Source: Pseudomonadota bacterium | Lineage (GTDB): Bacteria > Pseudomonadota > Alphaproteobacteria > Sphingomonadales > Sphingomonadaceae | Assembly: GCA_023387085.1 (NCBI GenBank) | Contig: JAEWIL010000110.1 | Location: 1 to 42,738, forward strand | DNA length: 42,738 nt | Direction: 5' to 3' | Shown here: positions 23,559 through 32,348 of the stretch, one piece after another | How positions within the stretch are numbered: position 1 is the stretch's first letter | How the letters are laid out: every line of letters begins with the position of its first letter | Position numbers and translations under genes: made by a program | Notes under the pieces: model-generated | Seen by the model: only the letters and a program-made list of their open reading frames with translations | What the model was told of the DNA's origin: nothing | The model's database searches: none

Positions 23559-24734
23559 ATGACCCCAACCGCCAAAATCCTGCTCCTCGGCTCGGGAGAA
23601 CTCGGGCGCGAATTCACCATTTCGGCGAAGCGGCTCGGTTGTTACGTCGTTGCGTGCGACAGCTACGACGGTGCACCCGCGATGCAGGTCGCCGACGAGC
23701 GCGAGGTCTTTCCGATGCTCGACGGCGACGCGTTACGCGCGGCGGTCGAGAAGCATCGTCCTGACCATGTGGTGCCCGAGGTTGAGGCGATCCGCACCGA
23801 GGTGCTCGCCGAGCTTGAGGCCGAAGGCTTCCACATCGTCCCGTCGGCGCGCGCCGCGCAGCTCACCATGAACCGCGATGCGATCCGCGACCTGGCGGCG
23901 AGCGAACTGCGTCTCAAGACCTCGACTTTCGAATATGCGACGAGCCGCGACGAACTGGCGGCCGCGGCGGAACGGATCGGCTTCCCGCTCGTCGTCAAGC
24001 CGGTGATGTCCTCGTCGGGCAAAGGCCAGAGCACGGTCCGCGATGTCACGGGCATCGACGCGGCGTGGGACTATGCCGCCGCCGGCATGCGCGGCGACCG
24101 GCTGCGCGTGATCGCCGAGGCGTTCGTCGATTTCGATTATGAAATCACGCTGCTGACCGTGCGACACAAGGATGGCGTCAGCTTCTGCCCGCCGATCGGC
24201 CACCGGCAGGAGCGCGGCGATTATCGCGAAAGCTGGCAACCGGCGGCCATGTCCGCAGCGGCGCTTCGCTCCGCCGAAGAGATGGCGACAAAGGTCGTCG
24301 ACGCGCTTGGCGGTCATGGCATCTTCGGGGTCGAATTTTTCGTGAAGGGAGACGAGGTGATCTTCTCCGAACTTTCGCCGCGCCCGCACGACACCGGCAT
24401 GGTCACACTGATCTCGCAATCGCTGTCCGAATTCGATCTCCATGCCCGCGCGATCCTCGGCCTGCCGATCCCTGCGATTGCGGTGCCACAGGCAAGCGCG
24501 AGCGCGGTTCTGCTTGCCGACCGCGACGCCAGCGACTTCGCGATCACTGGCCTCGCCGACGCACTCACCCCGCCCGCCGCCGGCGCTGCGGTCGATGTGC
24601 GCATTTTCGGCAAGCCGGTCACGCGTCCCTATCGGCGCATGGGGATCGCCCTCGCCCGCGTCACGAGCGGCACGACCGACGAGGCCCGCGCGGTTGCAGC
24701 GGCGGCGGCCGCGAAATTGTCGATCGACTATTAG
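23559..24734 (+). CDS. purT: Formate-dependent phosphoribosylglycinamide formyltransferase
   Basis: A 391-residue ATP-grasp enzyme making formyl-GAR from GAR, formate and ATP in purine synthesis. It opens with the pre-ATP-grasp LLLGSGELGREFTI and has VVPEVEAI, the ATP loop KPVMSSSGKGQS, the FGVEFFVKGDEVIFSELSPRPHDTGMVT block, and FGKPVTRPYRRMGIAL near the C-terminus, all typical of PurT. ATG 23559 starts the conserved N-terminus; the longer frame from 23496 adds a basic stretch with no family match. The 3' flank is an intergenic inverted repeat. Confidence 0.95.
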   Translation: MTPTAKILLLGSGELGREFTISAKRLGCYVVACDSYDGAPAMQVADEREVFPMLDGDALRAAVEKHRPDHVVPEVEAIRTEVLAELEAEGFHIVPSARAAQLTMNRDAIRDLAASELRLKTSTFEYATSRDELAAAAERIGFPLVVKPVMSSSGKGQSTVRDVTGIDAAWDYAAAGMRGDRLRVIAEAFVDFDYEITLLTVRHKDGVSFCPPIGHRQERGDYRESWQPAAMSAAALRSAEEMATKVVDALGGHGIFGVEFFVKGDEVIFSELSPRPHDTGMVTLISQSLSEFDLHARAILGLPIPAIAVPQASASAVLLADRDASDFAITGLADALTPPAAGAAVDVRIFGKPVTRPYRRMGIALARVTSGTTDEARAVAAAAAAKLSIDY

Positions 24735-24775
24735 CAGTCTGGCGGCTTTCGACCGGAAACGGACCTTCCGATTTT

Positions 24776-24878
24776 CGTCACCCTGAACTTGTTTCAGGGT
24801 CCATGGCCTGCTGTTTCCTTCGCCGCAGCGCTAGACGAGAGCTCAGGCCATGGATGCTGAAACAAGTTCAGCATGACG
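24776..24878. repeat. Intergenic inverted repeat, family 1 (CCTGAACTTGTTTCAGG type)
   Basis: Left arm CGTCACCCTGAACTTGTTTC...CCATGGCCTG (24776-24810) pairs with right arm CAGGCCATGG...GAAACAAGTTCAGCATGACG (24844-24878), spaced by about 33 bp. Each arm is itself a small hairpin. It fills most of the purT-polA gap. Only one copy of this family is in the window. Confidence 0.8.
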
Positions 24879-24981
24879 AGGTTTCAAGGGCAGCTCCCGA
24901 CCCCAAAACCGCCATCGCAACTGCAACGTCTCGCACGGACATAGCTAGGCCGCCCCGCGTCCCCCTGCTACACCCCGCGCC

Positions 24982-27792
24982 ATGTCCGAAAAGAATCATC
25001 TCTATCTGGTCGATGGCTCCAGCTATATCTTCCGCGCCTATCACCGTCTGCCTCCGCTGACGAACCCGAACGGGGTGCCGGTCGGCGCGGTTTATGGCTA
25101 TACGACGATGCTGTGGAAGCTCGCGAAAGACCTCCACGACGCCGACGGTCCGACGCACCTCGCGGTAATCCTCGACCATAGCAGCCAGTCGTTTCGCAAC
25201 GAGATTTACGATCAATATAAGGCGAACCGGCCCGAGCCACCCGAGGATCTGCGTCCGCAATTCCCGCTGATCCGTGACGCGACGCGCGCCTTCTCGCTGC
25301 CGTGCATCGAGATGGAGGGCTTCGAGGCCGACGATCTGATCGCAAGTTACGCCGAGGCGGCGGTTCGCGAGGGCTGGGACGTGACGATCGTCAGCAGCGA
25401 CAAGGACCTGATGCAGCTGATCCGCGAGCCTGCCGACGGTCCGCACGTCGACATGCTCGACACGATGAAGAATGTCCGGATGGGCCTCGACGCGGTGCAC
25501 GAGAAGTTCGGCGTCACACCCGATCTGGTCGGCGACGTCCTCGCGCTGATGGGGGACAGCGTCGATAACGTCCCCGGCGTACGCGGCGTCGGGCCAAAGA
25601 CCGCGACCAAGCTGATCCAGGAATATGGCAATCTGACAGCCGCGCTCGATGGCGCCGAGACGATGAAAGCGAGCAAGCTGCGCGACAATCTGATCGAACA
25701 TCGCGCGATGGCGGAGCTTTCGCGGGTGCTCGTCGACCTCAAGCGCGACTGCCCCCTCCCCGACCCGCTCGACGATCTCAAACTCGGCGCGATCCCGCCC
25801 GGACCGCTCAAGCTGTTCCTCGACGAACATGGCTTCCGCTCGCTGTCGGCAAAGCTCGACAGCGGCGTCGCACCCAGCGGGCCGCCGACATTGCCGCGCG
25901 CCGGAACCGCACCCGTCGCCGCGCCGGCCGCACCGTCGACGCCAGCGCTCGCCGCATGGCCCGCGATCGATCGCTCGCTTTACGAGACGGTCACGACGAT
26001 CGAGGCGCTCGACCGCTGGATCGAGGACGCGCGCGCCGCGCATGTCGTCGCGGTCGATACCGAGACCGCGACGCTCGACAGCGTTACCGGCACCCTCGTC
26101 GGGGTCAGCCTGTCGACGGGGCCGGGCAAGGCCTGCTACATCCCGCTCGGCCACGGCGGCACCGACATGTTCGCCGAAAAGCCGGACCAGATACCGATGA
26201 CCGACGCGATGGGGCGCCTCCATTCGCTCTTCGCCGACGAAGCGGTGCTCAAAGTCGGGCATAACCTTAAATATGATATCGGTGTGCTCGCGCAGCACGG
26301 CATTACCATCGCACCCTATGACGACACGCTGCTGATGAGTTTCGCGCTCGACGCGGGGAAGAACCAGCACGGGCTCGACGAGGCCGCGAAAATCCACCTC
26401 GATCACGTCTGCCTGTCGTTCAAGGACGTGTGCGGCACCGGCAAGTCGCAGATCAGCTTCGCCGAAGTGCCGCTGAACCGCGCGACAGAATATGCCGCCG
26501 AAGACGCAGAGGTCGCGTGGCGGCTGTGGAAGCTGCTCAAGCTCCGCCTTCCGATCGAGGGCGGCACGCGGGTCTATGAGATGGTCGATCGCCCGCTCGC
26601 TGCCGTTGTCGAAACAATGGAACGCGCCGGCATCATGGTCGACCGCGATTATCTCGCGCGGCTGTCGGGCGAATTCGCCAACGACATGCTGCGAATGGAA
26701 GGCGAAATCCACGAGCTTGCCGGCCAGCCCTTCGCAATCGGCAGCCCCAAGCAGCTCGGCGAAATCCTGTTCGACAAGCTCGGCCTGAAAGGCGGACGCA
26801 AGGGCAAGTCGGGCGATTGGTCGACCGACCAGAGCGAACTTGAACGCCTCGAACGCGACGGCGTGCCGATCGCGCGCAAGATCCTGGAGTGGCGCCAGCT
26901 CGCTAAGCTGAAATCGACCTATACCGACGCGCTCCAGCAACAGATCAACGCAAAGACCGGCCGGGTCCACACGAGCTACAGCCTCGTCGGCGCGCAGACC
27001 GGGCGCCTGTCGTCGACCGATCCGAACTTGCAGAATATCCCGATCCGCACCGAGACCGGCCGCCAGATCCGCGACGCCTTCATCGCCGCGCCCGGCCATG
27101 TGCTGATCGCGGCCGACTATAGCCAGATCGAGCTGCGGCTGGCGGCGCATATGGCCGATGTTCCCGAACTCAAGGAAGCCTTCGCGCAGGGGCAGGACAT
27201 TCACAGCGCAACCGCGATCGAGCTGTTCGGCGAGGTCAATCGCGACACGCGCGGCAAGGCCAAGACGGTCAATTTCTCGATCCTCTACGGCATCTCGCGC
27301 TGGGGCCTCGCGGCCCGGCTCGAAGTCACGCCCGACGAGGCACAGGCGCTGATCAGCCGTTATTTCGAGCGCTTCCCGGGCATTTCGGACTATATCACCG
27401 ACACGCTCGAAAGCGCCCGGGCCAAAGGATATACCGAGACACTGTTCGGCCGCAAAACCTGGTTCCCGCGCCTCAAGGCCGCGAGCCAGAACGAGCGCGC
27501 GGGCAGCGAGCGCGCCGCGATCAACGCCCCGATCCAGGGCACCAGCGCCGACCTGATCAAGCGCGCGATGGCGCGCATGCCAAAGGCGCTCGATGACGCC
27601 GGTCTCGGCGACGTAAAAATGCTCCTGCAAGTCCATGACGAACTCGTTTTCGAAGCGCCCGACGACAGGGCCGAAGCCGCTGGCGAAGTAATCCGCCGCG
27701 TGATGTCGGGCGCCGCCGAGCCGGCTCTGACGCTGTCGGTGCCGCTCGAGGTCGAGATCGGCATCGGCAAGAGTTGGGGCGAAGCGCATTGA
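24982..27792 (+). CDS. polA: DNA polymerase I
   Basis: A 936-residue repair and Okazaki-fragment-processing polymerase with all three domains. 5' nuclease spans about 1-300 (YLVDGSSYIFRAYH, EADDLIASYA, GDSVDNVPGVRGVGPKTA), then an Ala/Pro-rich linker (about 300-330). The 3'-5' exonuclease is intact: VAVDTETA for the DxE pair, GHNLKYDIGVL, and YAAEDAEVAW for the last Asp. The polymerase domain has motif A DYSQIELRLAAHMA, motif B KTVNFSILYG and motif C QVHDELVFEAP. Proofreading is therefore expected to be active. The 3' end overlaps the next small gene. Confidence 0.97.
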   Translation: MSEKNHLYLVDGSSYIFRAYHRLPPLTNPNGVPVGAVYGYTTMLWKLAKDLHDADGPTHLAVILDHSSQSFRNEIYDQYKANRPEPPEDLRPQFPLIRDATRAFSLPCIEMEGFEADDLIASYAEAAVREGWDVTIVSSDKDLMQLIREPADGPHVDMLDTMKNVRMGLDAVHEKFGVTPDLVGDVLALMGDSVDNVPGVRGVGPKTATKLIQEYGNLTAALDGAETMKASKLRDNLIEHRAMAELSRVLVDLKRDCPLPDPLDDLKLGAIPPGPLKLFLDEHGFRSLSAKLDSGVAPSGPPTLPRAGTAPVAAPAAPSTPALAAWPAIDRSLYETVTTIEALDRWIEDARAAHVVAVDTETATLDSVTGTLVGVSLSTGPGKACYIPLGHGGTDMFAEKPDQIPMTDAMGRLHSLFADEAVLKVGHNLKYDIGVLAQHGITIAPYDDTLLMSFALDAGKNQHGLDEAAKIHLDHVCLSFKDVCGTGKSQISFAEVPLNRATEYAAEDAEVAWRLWKLLKLRLPIEGGTRVYEMVDRPLAAVVETMERAGIMVDRDYLARLSGEFANDMLRMEGEIHELAGQPFAIGSPKQLGEILFDKLGLKGGRKGKSGDWSTDQSELERLERDGVPIARKILEWRQLAKLKSTYTDALQQQINAKTGRVHTSYSLVGAQTGRLSSTDPNLQNIPIRTETGRQIRDAFIAAPGHVLIAADYSQIELRLAAHMADVPELKEAFAQGQDIHSATAIELFGEVNRDTRGKAKTVNFSILYGISRWGLAARLEVTPDEAQALISRYFERFPGISDYITDTLESARAKGYTETLFGRKTWFPRLKAASQNERAGSERAAINAPIQGTSADLIKRAMARMPKALDDAGLGDVKMLLQVHDELVFEAPDDRAEAAGEVIRRVMSGAAEPALTLSVPLEVEIGIGKSWGEAH

Positions 27793-28283
27793 TCGCTGCC
27801 CTGTTACTCGTCGCGGCGCTCGCGGGCGATCCCGCGGCCCCGCCGCCGGCGACCGAACTCGAAGCGCCACCGCCCGCAATCGCCGACAGCGACGTGCGCG
27901 AATATGCGGCGATCGCCGGGCGGAAGGTCGTGGGGCGCCCGGTCGGCGGGCCCTATGCCACCGCCGACAAGATATTGCTGATCGCACGCGATGGTAAGGG
28001 TTATCCGGTGATTGCGACCAGCATGGGCTTTCCCACCCGCCAATCGCTGCCCGCGCCGCCCAAGGGCACGCTGGCGGTCGTCCGGCTGCACCAGCGCTCC
28101 GAAACCGTCGTTCCGGGACCCACCGCCGACGATCTGGCCTTCGCCGCCGCCAACAAGCTTCCGCTGTTCGTGATCGGCGAATGGGCGCGCCCGGCGCCGA
28201 TGTGGGAGGTCGCGTGGATCGACGACGGCGTCCGCTATCGCACCATCGGCGACGTCGGCGAGATCGGCCCATGGCAGGATTGA
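27774..28283 (+). CDS. Exported protein of unknown function
   Basis: Not recognised. About 169 residues from TTG 27774 or 164 from TTG 27789, overlapping the end of polA by 19 or 4 bp. The N-terminus is a short basic segment, a hydrophobic core (LIAALLLVAALAG) and a small-residue region followed by a Pro-rich stretch (PAAPPPATELEAPPPA), as for a Sec-exported protein. The mature part contains strands around YAAIAGRKVVGRPVGGPY and ends with a Trp-rich tail. The frame keeps sphingomonad-like codon use throughout, supporting a real gene. It probably depends on polA transcription, with translation coupled through the overlap. Confidence 0.6.
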   Translation: MGRSALIAALLLVAALAGDPAAPPPATELEAPPPAIADSDVREYAAIAGRKVVGRPVGGPYATADKILLIARDGKGYPVIATSMGFPTRQSLPAPPKGTLAVVRLHQRSETVVPGPTADDLAFAAANKLPLFVIGEWARPAPMWEVAWIDDGVRYRTIGDVGEIGPWQD

Positions 28284-28453
28284 GGTTTGCCAAGCATATG
28301 GAATAGTCGGTCAAACGCGCCAGTTTGACGGCGAGTTGTCGGGCGATCGCGCCAAGGACAGCCACCGCGCTTTGCGAAGACCCGCTTTTCGCTCTATGAC
28401 GCTCCGATGACATTCCGCCGACACCTTTGCGACGGCGACGACGAAAGGCTTTC

Positions 28454-29125
28454 ATGAGCACCTCCCCCGTCGCCGGTGCGCCGACGCGTATCCAGCAGAA
28501 TATTCTCGCGCGCGGCGAACGCCGCCTGCTCAACTGGATTTGCCCGCGGCTTCCGGCTTGGGTCACGCCCGACCAGCTGACGACACTGGGCTTCATCGGC
28601 GCGATAATGGTCGCGGCGGGCTATATGCTGAGCTGGATCGACGACGAATGGCTCGGCCTTTGCCTCGTCGGGTATATCGTCAACTGGTTCGGCGATTCGC
28701 TCGACGGCAGTCTTGCGCGCTGGCGGCAGACCGAGCGGCCGGCCTATGGCTATTTCCTCGACCATAGCGTCGATGCGATGGGCACGCTGCTGATGATCGG
28801 CGCGATCGGCGCCAGCCCCTATATGCGGCTCGACGTCGCGCTGATGGCCGTCATCGGTTACTTTCTGCTGTCGATCCACACCTTCCTCGCCGCCAAGGTC
28901 GTCGGCGAGTTCCGCTTGTCCTATATGGCGGGCGGCCCCACCGAACTGCGGCTGATGCTGATGACGATGACGGTGCTGATGTCGATCGTCGGCCCCCGCG
29001 ACATAAGCGGCACCAACTTCTCGCCCTTCGATCTGTTCGCGCTCGTCGTCGCGAGCATTCTCGTCACACTCTTCGTCGTCCAGAGCTTCGCAACCGCCCG
29101 GATGCTGCGCGGCCGGGGTGTTTAG
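28454..29125 (+). CDS. CDP-alcohol phosphatidyltransferase family membrane protein
   Basis: A 223-residue integral membrane enzyme that would transfer a phospho-alcohol from a CDP-linked donor. The family signature D-G-x2-A-R-x8-G-x3-D-x3-D is present in DSLDGSLARWRQTE and GYFLDHSVD. About six hydrophobic segments follow. ATG 28454 has AAAGG upstream and avoids a run of arginines in the longer frame. Whether it makes phosphatidylglycerol phosphate, phosphatidylserine, phosphatidylinositol-type or other lipids cannot be read from sequence. Its stop overlaps the convergent pheA stop by 4 bp. Confidence 0.85.
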   Translation: MSTSPVAGAPTRIQQNILARGERRLLNWICPRLPAWVTPDQLTTLGFIGAIMVAAGYMLSWIDDEWLGLCLVGYIVNWFGDSLDGSLARWRQTERPAYGYFLDHSVDAMGTLLMIGAIGASPYMRLDVALMAVIGYFLLSIHTFLAAKVVGEFRLSYMAGGPTELRLMLMTMTVLMSIVGPRDISGTNFSPFDLFALVVASILVTLFVVQSFATARMLRGRGV

Positions 29126-30012
29126 GGCCTGAGCCGCGCCTGCGGATAGGTGCCGAGCAGATCGAGCGACTTGGTCTGGAACTCCAGTTCCTCGAGTGCG
29201 CGGTCGACCGGCTCGTCGCCGGGCGCGCCGACGATATCGGCATAGAATTTCGTCGCCGCAAAACTGCCGCCGACCTGATAGCTCTCCAGCTTCGTCATGT
29301 TGACGCCGTTGGTCGCGAATCCGCCGAGCGCCTTGTAGAGCGCGGCGGGAATATTCTTCACCTCGAAGACGAAGGTCGTCATCAGCGGCACGTCAGCAGG
29401 CAAAGTCGCCAGTGGTTCGCGCGCAAGCACGACGAAACGCGTCATATTATGATCGGCGTCTTCCATGCCGGTACCGTGCAGGGTCAGTCCGTAAAGCTCG
29501 GCCGCATGCGGCGGCGCGAGCGCGGCGAGCCCGACCTCGTCGCTGTCGGCGACCCACGCCGCGGCGCCGGCGGTGTCGCTGTGGGCGACCGGGGAGATAT
29601 TATTCGCGCGCAGCCATTTGCGGCACTGGCCAAGCGCCTGCTCGTGACTCATCGCGCGCGTGACAGGGCCGAGATCGCGGCTCATCAGCCCATAGCGGAT
29701 CGGCAGGAAATGCTCGCCCACAATATAGAGGCCGGATTCGGGCAACAGGAAATGAATGTCGGCGACGCGGCCGTGCAGGCTGTTCTCGATCGGAATGATC
29801 GCGCGGCGGACCGTGCCGCCCAGCACCGCCGCGATCGCATCCTCGAACGAATAGCTGGGGAGCGGCAGGGCGTCGGGATCATATTCACGCGCCGCGAGGT
29901 CGCTGTTCGCGCCCGGCGCGCCCTGAAAGGCCAGGCCGCGTGCCGGATCGGCGAGCGCCGCCGCTTTCATCGCGTCCACCAACCTTTGTGCCGAAGCCGA
30001 ATAACTGCCCAT
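29122..30012 (-). CDS. pheA: Prephenate dehydratase
   Basis: A 296-residue monofunctional prephenate dehydratase, which converts prephenate to phenylpyruvate in phenylalanine synthesis. The two-lobed catalytic part (about 25-205) has FQGAPGANSD, IPIENSLHGRV, SHEQALGQC and the essential TRF (DHNMTRFVVL). The C-terminal ACT domain (about 215-290) contains KLESYQVGG, so the usual ESRP phenylalanine-binding motif reads ESYQ. ATG 30012 is chosen because a GAAGGGCGG ribosome site precedes it; the longer frame is Arg/Pro-rich. No chorismate mutase domain is attached. It is divergent from the cytochrome c pair. Confidence 0.93.
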   Translation of the reverse strand: MGSYSASAQRLVDAMKAAALADPARGLAFQGAPGANSDLAAREYDPDALPLPSYSFEDAIAAVLGGTVRRAIIPIENSLHGRVADIHFLLPESGLYIVGEHFLPIRYGLMSRDLGPVTRAMSHEQALGQCRKWLRANNISPVAHSDTAGAAAWVADSDEVGLAALAPPHAAELYGLTLHGTGMEDADHNMTRFVVLAREPLATLPADVPLMTTFVFEVKNIPAALYKALGGFATNGVNMTKLESYQVGGSFAATKFYADIVGAPGDEPVDRALEELEFQTKSLDLLGTYPQARLRP

Positions 30013-30176
30013 GACCGCCCTTCCCGCGCCAGAGCCGCGGCGCATAGCCGCCGCATCGGGTACGCGCAACCGCCCGGGGCATTTCATACCCTTGCGCGCT
30101 GGTCCGCGCCCCATTAAGGGAGCGTCCAAATCACAGACGCGCCCATGGGCGGGCGTTAGCGAACGGGGCTGCAAGC

Positions 30177-30833
30177 ATGGACAATCGCAACAACACTATT
30201 GCCGGCTGGGTATTGTTCGCCGGCATCTGCGCGCTGGGCCTGACGATCGGCTCGGGCATGTTGTTCGCCACCCACGCCCCGCACAAGCCGGGTTTCCCGA
30301 TCGAGGATACGGCAGGCGGCGGAGGCGGCGGGGCTTCGGCCGTTCCGCTCCCGAATCTGCTCGCTGCGGCCGACGTCGAGAAGGGCAAGGCCGTGTTCGC
30401 CAAGTGCGCCGCGTGCCACACGGACAATCAGGGCGGCGCGAACGGCATCGGCCCGAATCTCTACGCCGTCGTCGGTGACGAGATCGGTCATGGCCGTGGC
30501 GGCTTCGCCTTTTCGGACGCGTTGAAGAATCACGGTGGCAAGTGGACCTTCGAAAATCTCGACGCGTGGCTGCTCAGCCCGCGCAAGTTCGCGAACGGCA
30601 CCAAGATGTCGTTCGCCGGCCTGTCGAGCCCCGAGGATCGCGCCAACCTCATCGTCTATCTCAACACGCAGGGCTCCAACTTGCCATTGCCCGCCGCCGA
30701 AGCAGCTCCCGCCGCTGACGCCGCAGCGGCTCCGGCCGCCGACGACAAGGCTGCGGCTGCCGGCGCCGACAAGGGTGCCGCGGCTCCTGCCGCCGCTGGC
30801 GCGGCCGCCGCTCCGGCCGAAGCCAAGAAATAA
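30177..30833 (+). CDS. Membrane-anchored cytochrome c (CycM/c552 type)
   Basis: A 218-residue class I c-type cytochrome, probably carrying electrons between the bc1 complex and terminal oxidase at the inner-membrane outer face. An uncleaved N-terminal anchor (about 9-32) is followed by a glycine-rich linker (GGGGGG near 48). The haem domain has CAACH near 77-81 and axial Met in GTKMSFAG near 143. The C-terminus is a long Ala/Pro/Lys-rich low-complexity tail (about 175-218), which is unusual. The gene overlaps the next cytochrome gene by one base, so they form an operon; the two haem domains are closely related. Confidence 0.9.
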   Translation: MDNRNNTIAGWVLFAGICALGLTIGSGMLFATHAPHKPGFPIEDTAGGGGGGASAVPLPNLLAAADVEKGKAVFAKCAACHTDNQGGANGIGPNLYAVVGDEIGHGRGGFAFSDALKNHGGKWTFENLDAWLLSPRKFANGTKMSFAGLSSPEDRANLIVYLNTQGSNLPLPAAEAAPAADAAAAPAADDKAAAAGADKGAAAPAAAGAAAAPAEAKK

Positions 30834-31267
30834 TGCGTCCTGCGCCCGTCCTGCTGGCGGGCGCGCTGATCCTGGCGGGCTGCGGCAAGGCGCAGCCGCT
30901 GGCCGATGCTCCCTCTGGCGGCACTGCGCCGACCGAAGCTCCCGAACCGGCCATCGAGCCGACCGCCGCGATGGGCGAGCAGACCTTCAAGCGCTGCATG
31001 GCGTGCCACACGATCGGCAAGGACGAGCCCAACGGCATCGGGCCGAATTTGCACGGCGTCGTCGGGCGCGGCGTGGCTTCGCACGCGGGTTTTTCCTACT
31101 CGTCGGCGTTGAAGGCCAAGGGCGGCAATTGGGACGCAGCGCACCTCGACCGGTTTCTCGAATCGCCGATGAAATATGCGCCCGGCACGCGCATGGCCTT
31201 CGCGGGCATCATCGACGCCGCCGACCGCAAGGCGCTGATCCTGTATCTGGAAGAGCAGTCGAAATAG
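30833..31267 (+). CDS. Lipoprotein cytochrome c
   Basis: A 144-residue small c-type cytochrome with a lipobox at LILAGC (Cys17), so it is probably lipid-anchored in the periplasm. The haem motif is CMACH near 55-59 and the axial Met is in GTRMAFAG near 119. It shares NGIGPNL, the F-x-(Y/F)S-x-ALK block and the GT(K/R)M(S/A)FAG block with the upstream cytochrome, and looks like a tandem duplicate with a different membrane anchor. ATG overlaps the upstream TAA by one base. The electron-transfer partner is unknown. Confidence 0.88.
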   Translation: MRPAPVLLAGALILAGCGKAQPLADAPSGGTAPTEAPEPAIEPTAAMGEQTFKRCMACHTIGKDEPNGIGPNLHGVVGRGVASHAGFSYSSALKAKGGNWDAAHLDRFLESPMKYAPGTRMAFAGIIDAADRKALILYLEEQSK

Positions 31268-31279
31268 CCTCGACTTCCT

Positions 31280-31299
31280 CCCTGCCGCGCAGCGGCGGG
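31280..31299. terminator. Possible hairpin between convergent cytochrome and LOG genes
   Basis: CCCTGCCGC (31280-31288) can pair with GCGGCGGG (31292-31299) with one bulged T and a 3-base loop. It lies in the 45-bp gap between convergent stops. There is no clear U-tract, so this is only a possible terminator. Confidence 0.35.
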
Positions 31300-31312
31300 T
31301 AGGATCATCATC

Positions 31313-32185
31313 TCAATGAAGCTCGGCGCTGGCGTAGAAATCCTGGATTATCGCCCAGCCTTCCTCGGCGGTTTCGACGAATTTGAACAAGCCCAGGTCG
31401 CGCGCGCTGACGACGCCTTCTTCGACCAGCGCCTCGAAATTGACGACGCGGTTCCAGAATTCCTTGCCGAACAGCACGATCGGGATCGGCTTGATCTTGC
31501 CGGTCTGGATCAGCGTCAGCAATTCGAACATCTCGTCGAACGTGCCGAAGCCGCCCGGAAAAACCGCGACCGCGCGCGCGCGGAGCAGGAAGTGCATCTT
31601 GCGCAGCGCGAAATAATGGAACTGGAAACTCAGCGACGGCGTCACATAGCGGTTTGGCGCCTGCTCGTGCGGCAGCACGATATTGAGGCCGATCGATTCG
31701 CGTCCTTCGTCGGCAGCGCCGCGGTTCGCGGCCTCCATGATCGACGGACCGCCGCCCGAGCAGACGACGAAATGACGGCAACCCTCCTCGTCGCACGGCA
31801 CCTGGCTGGCGAGCCGTGCCAGCGCGCGCGCCTCGTCATAATATTTGGCCTTCGCCTTGAGACGGCGGGCGATATTGCGTTGGACATCGTCGGTCGCTGC
31901 CGTTTCCAGAGCATCGGCGACATCGGGTTCGGGGATACGCGCCGAACCATAGATGACGAGCGTCGATTCGATCTTCGCCTCGTCGAGCAGCAGTTCGGGC
32001 TTCAGCAGTTCGAGCTGAAAGCGGACCGGACGCAGATCTTCGCGGAGCAGGAAGTCGGTGTCCTGAAAGGCGAGCTTGTAGGCCGGATCGGCGGTCTGCG
32101 GGGTGGAGGTTGCCTGTTCGGCGAACTGTGCGTCGTCTTTTGCTTTGTGAAAACGCGAACGATGGGGTTGTTTGTCTTTTGCCAT
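31313..32185 (-). CDS. LOG-family nucleotide phosphoribohydrolase (TIGR00730 family)
   Basis: A 290-residue protein of the Lonely Guy family. The signature PGGFGTFDEMFELLT (the PGGxGTxxE motif) and SGGGPSIMEAANRGA are complete, with IYGSARIP at the first strand. Family members release the base from nucleoside 5'-monophosphates, including cytokinin ribotides; in bacteria the role is often nucleotide clean-up. The N-terminal 70 residues are an extension relative to the shorter LOG proteins of about 190 residues, which fits the longer subgroup. It is convergent with the cytochrome operon. Confidence 0.9.
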   Translation of the reverse strand: MAKDKQPHRSRFHKAKDDAQFAEQATSTPQTADPAYKLAFQDTDFLLREDLRPVRFQLELLKPELLLDEAKIESTLVIYGSARIPEPDVADALETAATDDVQRNIARRLKAKAKYYDEARALARLASQVPCDEEGCRHFVVCSGGGPSIMEAANRGAADEGRESIGLNIVLPHEQAPNRYVTPSLSFQFHYFALRKMHFLLRARAVAVFPGGFGTFDEMFELLTLIQTGKIKPIPIVLFGKEFWNRVVNFEALVEEGVVSARDLGLFKFVETAEEGWAIIQDFYASAELH

Positions 32186-32247
32186 TAGCGAGCGGCTACT
32201 CGTTTCGCGTCACTTTGCCAAGTCGGAGGCCGCCCAAACCACCTTAC

Positions 32248-32345
32248 CGTCATTGCGAGGAGCCGCAGGCGACGCGGCAATCCACAGCGCCACGTCCGGC
32301 GCAAGGCCGATAATTGGAGATTGCTTCGCTGCGCTCGCAATGACG
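32248..32345. repeat. Intergenic inverted repeat, family 2 (CGTCATTGCGAG type), copy 1
   Basis: Left arm CGTCATTGCGAG...GGCAATCC (32248-32283) and right arm GGAGATTGCTTCGCTGCGCTCGCAATGACG (ending 32345) are imperfect inverted copies around a spacer of about 30 bp. It lies between the LOG gene and the extensin-like gene. A second copy of the same family is at 39393-39468. Confidence 0.8.
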
Positions 32346-32348
32346 ATG

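Noticed and set aside
24868..28596. A 1242-codon open frame on the minus strand antisense to polA.
   Set aside because: It lies opposite a certain gene, is Arg/Asp/Gly-rich as expected for a shadow frame in G+C-rich DNA, and has no family motifs.
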